A DNA stretch of 64,000 nucleotides, taken from contig NZ_JAOQJI010000015.1 in the NCBI RefSeq assembly GCF_025567125.1, forward strand, positions 1-64,000, written 5' to 3'. Below the pieces are notes generated by a model that worked only from the letters and a program-made list of their open reading frames with translations, was not told the origin of the DNA and ran no database searches. The stretch is from Phocaeicola fibrisolvens (GTDB taxonomy: Bacteria > Bacteroidota > Bacteroidia > Bacteroidales > Bacteroidaceae). A program made the position numbers and the translations under genes. Shown piece after piece: positions 62,653 to 64,000 of this stretch; the stretch's first letter is position 1, and every line of letters begins with the position of its first letter.

Positions 62653-64000
62653 TCAGTTCTTTTCTTTTAGCGTATAGTCGCCTGCTTTTTCGTCAATCAG
62701 GTGCTGCAGCTCTTCCAGTGACGGAACTTTTCCTTGGAAGGTGATGACAGCTTCCGGAGGAGTCAGGGTGACTTGGGCAGTCGCATCTTCTACGGTATTC
62801 AGCACTTTTTCTACCCGGGTGCGGCAGTGGTCGCACATCATGCCTTCCACCAGGTAGGTCTTTTGGACGCCGGAAGCGGCTGAGGCAGGAGAGGGGGCGG
62901 CTGCCGGTGCCGGCTGTACGGGGTTCGGTTGTACCTCTATGGGTCGTGTTTCCACTGGTGGTATTTCCACGGGACGAATTTCTTCCGTGACGGCTGCCGA
63001 TGTGTGGGTATGTGCCAATTTTTTCCGCTTCAACCGCAGGCTGTTGCTCACTACACTCACACTGCTCATGGCCATGGCAGCGCCGGCTATCATCGGGTTC
63101 AGCAGGAAGCCGTTGAGGGGATACAGGATACCTGCCGCCACGGGGATGCCAATCAGGTTGTAGATGAATGCCCAGAAAAGGTTTTCGCGGATGGTGCGTA
63201 CCGTGGCTTGGGAAAGGCGGATGGCATCGGTGATTTTGTTCAAATCGGAGGAAATCAGGGTCATCTTGGCCACGTCCATGGCAATGTCGCTGCCTTTTCC
63301 CATGGCGATGCTGAGGTCGGCCTGGGCCAGTGCGGCACTGTCGTTGATACCGTCGCCCACCATAGCTACCACTTTCCCTTGGTGTTGCAGTTCCTGAATG
63401 AACTGAGCTTTCTGCTGGGGAAGCACTTCTGCCTGGAAATGGGTGATGCCACATTGTTCCGCAATCTTCCGGGCGGTTTCCGGATTGTCGCCGGTCAACA
63501 TGTAGGTGGAGATTCCCATTTCCTGTAATTGCATGACGGCTTCTTTGGAGGTCGGCTTGATGCGGTCGGCAATGGCCACCACTCCCAAGGCTTGCTTTTC
63601 ATCGGCCAGCCAGATGACGGTCTTGGCCTCCTCGCTCAGGCGGGTGGCTTCTTCGGCCAGGGAAGCGGGAATGGCAAGCCCGTGTTGCTCCAGCAGGCGA
63701 CGGTTGCCGGCATAATAATAGGTATCGTTGATTTTTCCACGTACGCCCAGTCCCGTCAGGCTTTCAAATCCTTCCATGGGGAGAGGTTGCGCAGCGAGAT
63801 GGTGTACGATGGCCTGTGCCAGCGGATGTTCCGACGCACTTTCCAGAGTGAAAAGGATGCGTGACAGGGGGGCTTGCGACAGGCCGGCGGAGAGGTCGGT
63901 CACGGTCGGGTGTCCTTCGGTCAGGGTACCGGTCTTGTCGAGGACGATGGCATTGACCTTGCGGGCGGTCTCCAGACTGTCGGCATCTTTGATCAGGATA
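62653..64000 (-). CDS. metal-transporting P1B-type ATPase, 3' part, with C-terminal HMA domain
   Basis: Partial: the gene runs off the right edge. Present are the phosphorylation motif DKTGTLT (around 63930), nucleotide-domain motif SEHPLA, TGDN, GDGINDSAALAQAD and the last two membrane helices. These fit a copper/heavy-metal ATPase (CopA-like). After the last helix come about 45 Pro-rich residues and a heavy-metal-associated domain with the metal-binding MMCDHC motif at the C-terminus. Its metal specificity needs the missing membrane motif (CPC or similar). Confidence 0.92.
   Translation of the reverse strand, partial: ILIKDADSLETARKVNAIVLDKTGTLTEGHPTVTDLSAGLSQAPLSRILFTLESASEHPLAQAIVHHLAAQPLPMEGFESLTGLGVRGKINDTYYYAGNRRLLEQHGLAIPASLAEEATRLSEEAKTVIWLADEKQALGVVAIADRIKPTSKEAVMQLQEMGISTYMLTGDNPETARKIAEQCGITHFQAEVLPQQKAQFIQELQHQGKVVAMVGDGINDSAALAQADLSIAMGKGSDIAMDVAKMTLISSDLNKITDAIRLSQATVRTIRENLFWAFIYNLIGIPVAAGILYPLNGFLLNPMIAGAAMAMSSVSVVSNSLRLKRKKLAHTHTSAAVTEEIRPVEIPPVETRPIEVQPNPVQPAPAAAPSPASAASGVQKTYLVEGMMCDHCRTRVEKVLNTVEDATAQVTLTPPEAVITFQGKVPSLEELQHLIDEKAGDYTLKEKN

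Noticed and set aside
1..64000. tRNA, rRNA or known riboswitch genes
   Set aside because: Intergenic regions were read for cloverleaf ends and typical conserved words; none was found.

Overview
The window is chromosomal DNA of a gut-type Bacteroidales, most likely Bacteroides or Phocaeicola; the species cannot be fixed from sequence alone. The signs are a SusC/SusD pair, a RelA/SpoT protein, DUF4301, DUF4837 and DUF4924 proteins, a long-tailed S16, weak Shine-Dalgarno sites, and many promoters of the Bacteroides type (-33 TTTG, -7 TAnnTTTG). No rRNA, tRNA or CRISPR array was seen.

Layout. 0-1.5 kb: a tyrosine integrase of the IntDOT type, probably the end of an integrative element lying mostly left of the window. 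1.6-9.4 kb: a membrane TPR/AraC regulator followed by SusC, SusD and a thioredoxin-like lipoprotein, an outer-membrane uptake locus. 9.6-25 kb: housekeeping genes: purL, two tiny membrane proteins, a DcuB-type dicarboxylate carrier, a LysE/DUF4924/rfbD/prfC operon, a BlaI/M56 signalling pair, a DUF4837 lipoprotein, a MATE pump and rpsP. 25-32.6 kb: an OPT transporter with an esterase, DUF1573, a RelA/SpoT protein with a decayed hydrolase site, and DUF4301. 32.7-39.3 kb: an AraC regulator divergent from an RND efflux operon (adaptor, pump, TolC). 39.3-45 kb: a candidate small RNA, a two-gene LysO exporter, a GNAT acetyltransferase, a PadR/PspC pair and dnaK.

45.1-52.1 kb looks like an accessory island. 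It is AT-rich by eye and holds a tight three-gene operon: a SatD-like protein with a C-terminal HTH, a DUF3307 membrane protein, and a 964-residue primase-helicase of the TOTE conflict-system type. Next to it lie a multiply frameshifted beta-propeller lipoprotein gene and an IS982-type transposase remnant. 52.2-64 kb: a DUF3828 protein, two divergent MATE pumps with a Crp/Fnr regulator, an SDR enzyme translationally coupled to a 1418-residue Dna2-like nuclease-helicase with a methyltransferase-like C-terminus, a lipoprotein, and the 3' part of a metal P-type ATPase with a C-terminal HMA domain.

The most unusual pattern is a set of three separate intergenic arrays, each about 88 bp long and built from four 22-bp units with internal dyad symmetry. 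Each lies just 3' of a transcription unit. Other candidates for new biology are the primase-helicase triad with its palindromic operators, the structured small RNA, and the Dna2/methyltransferase-like fusion.
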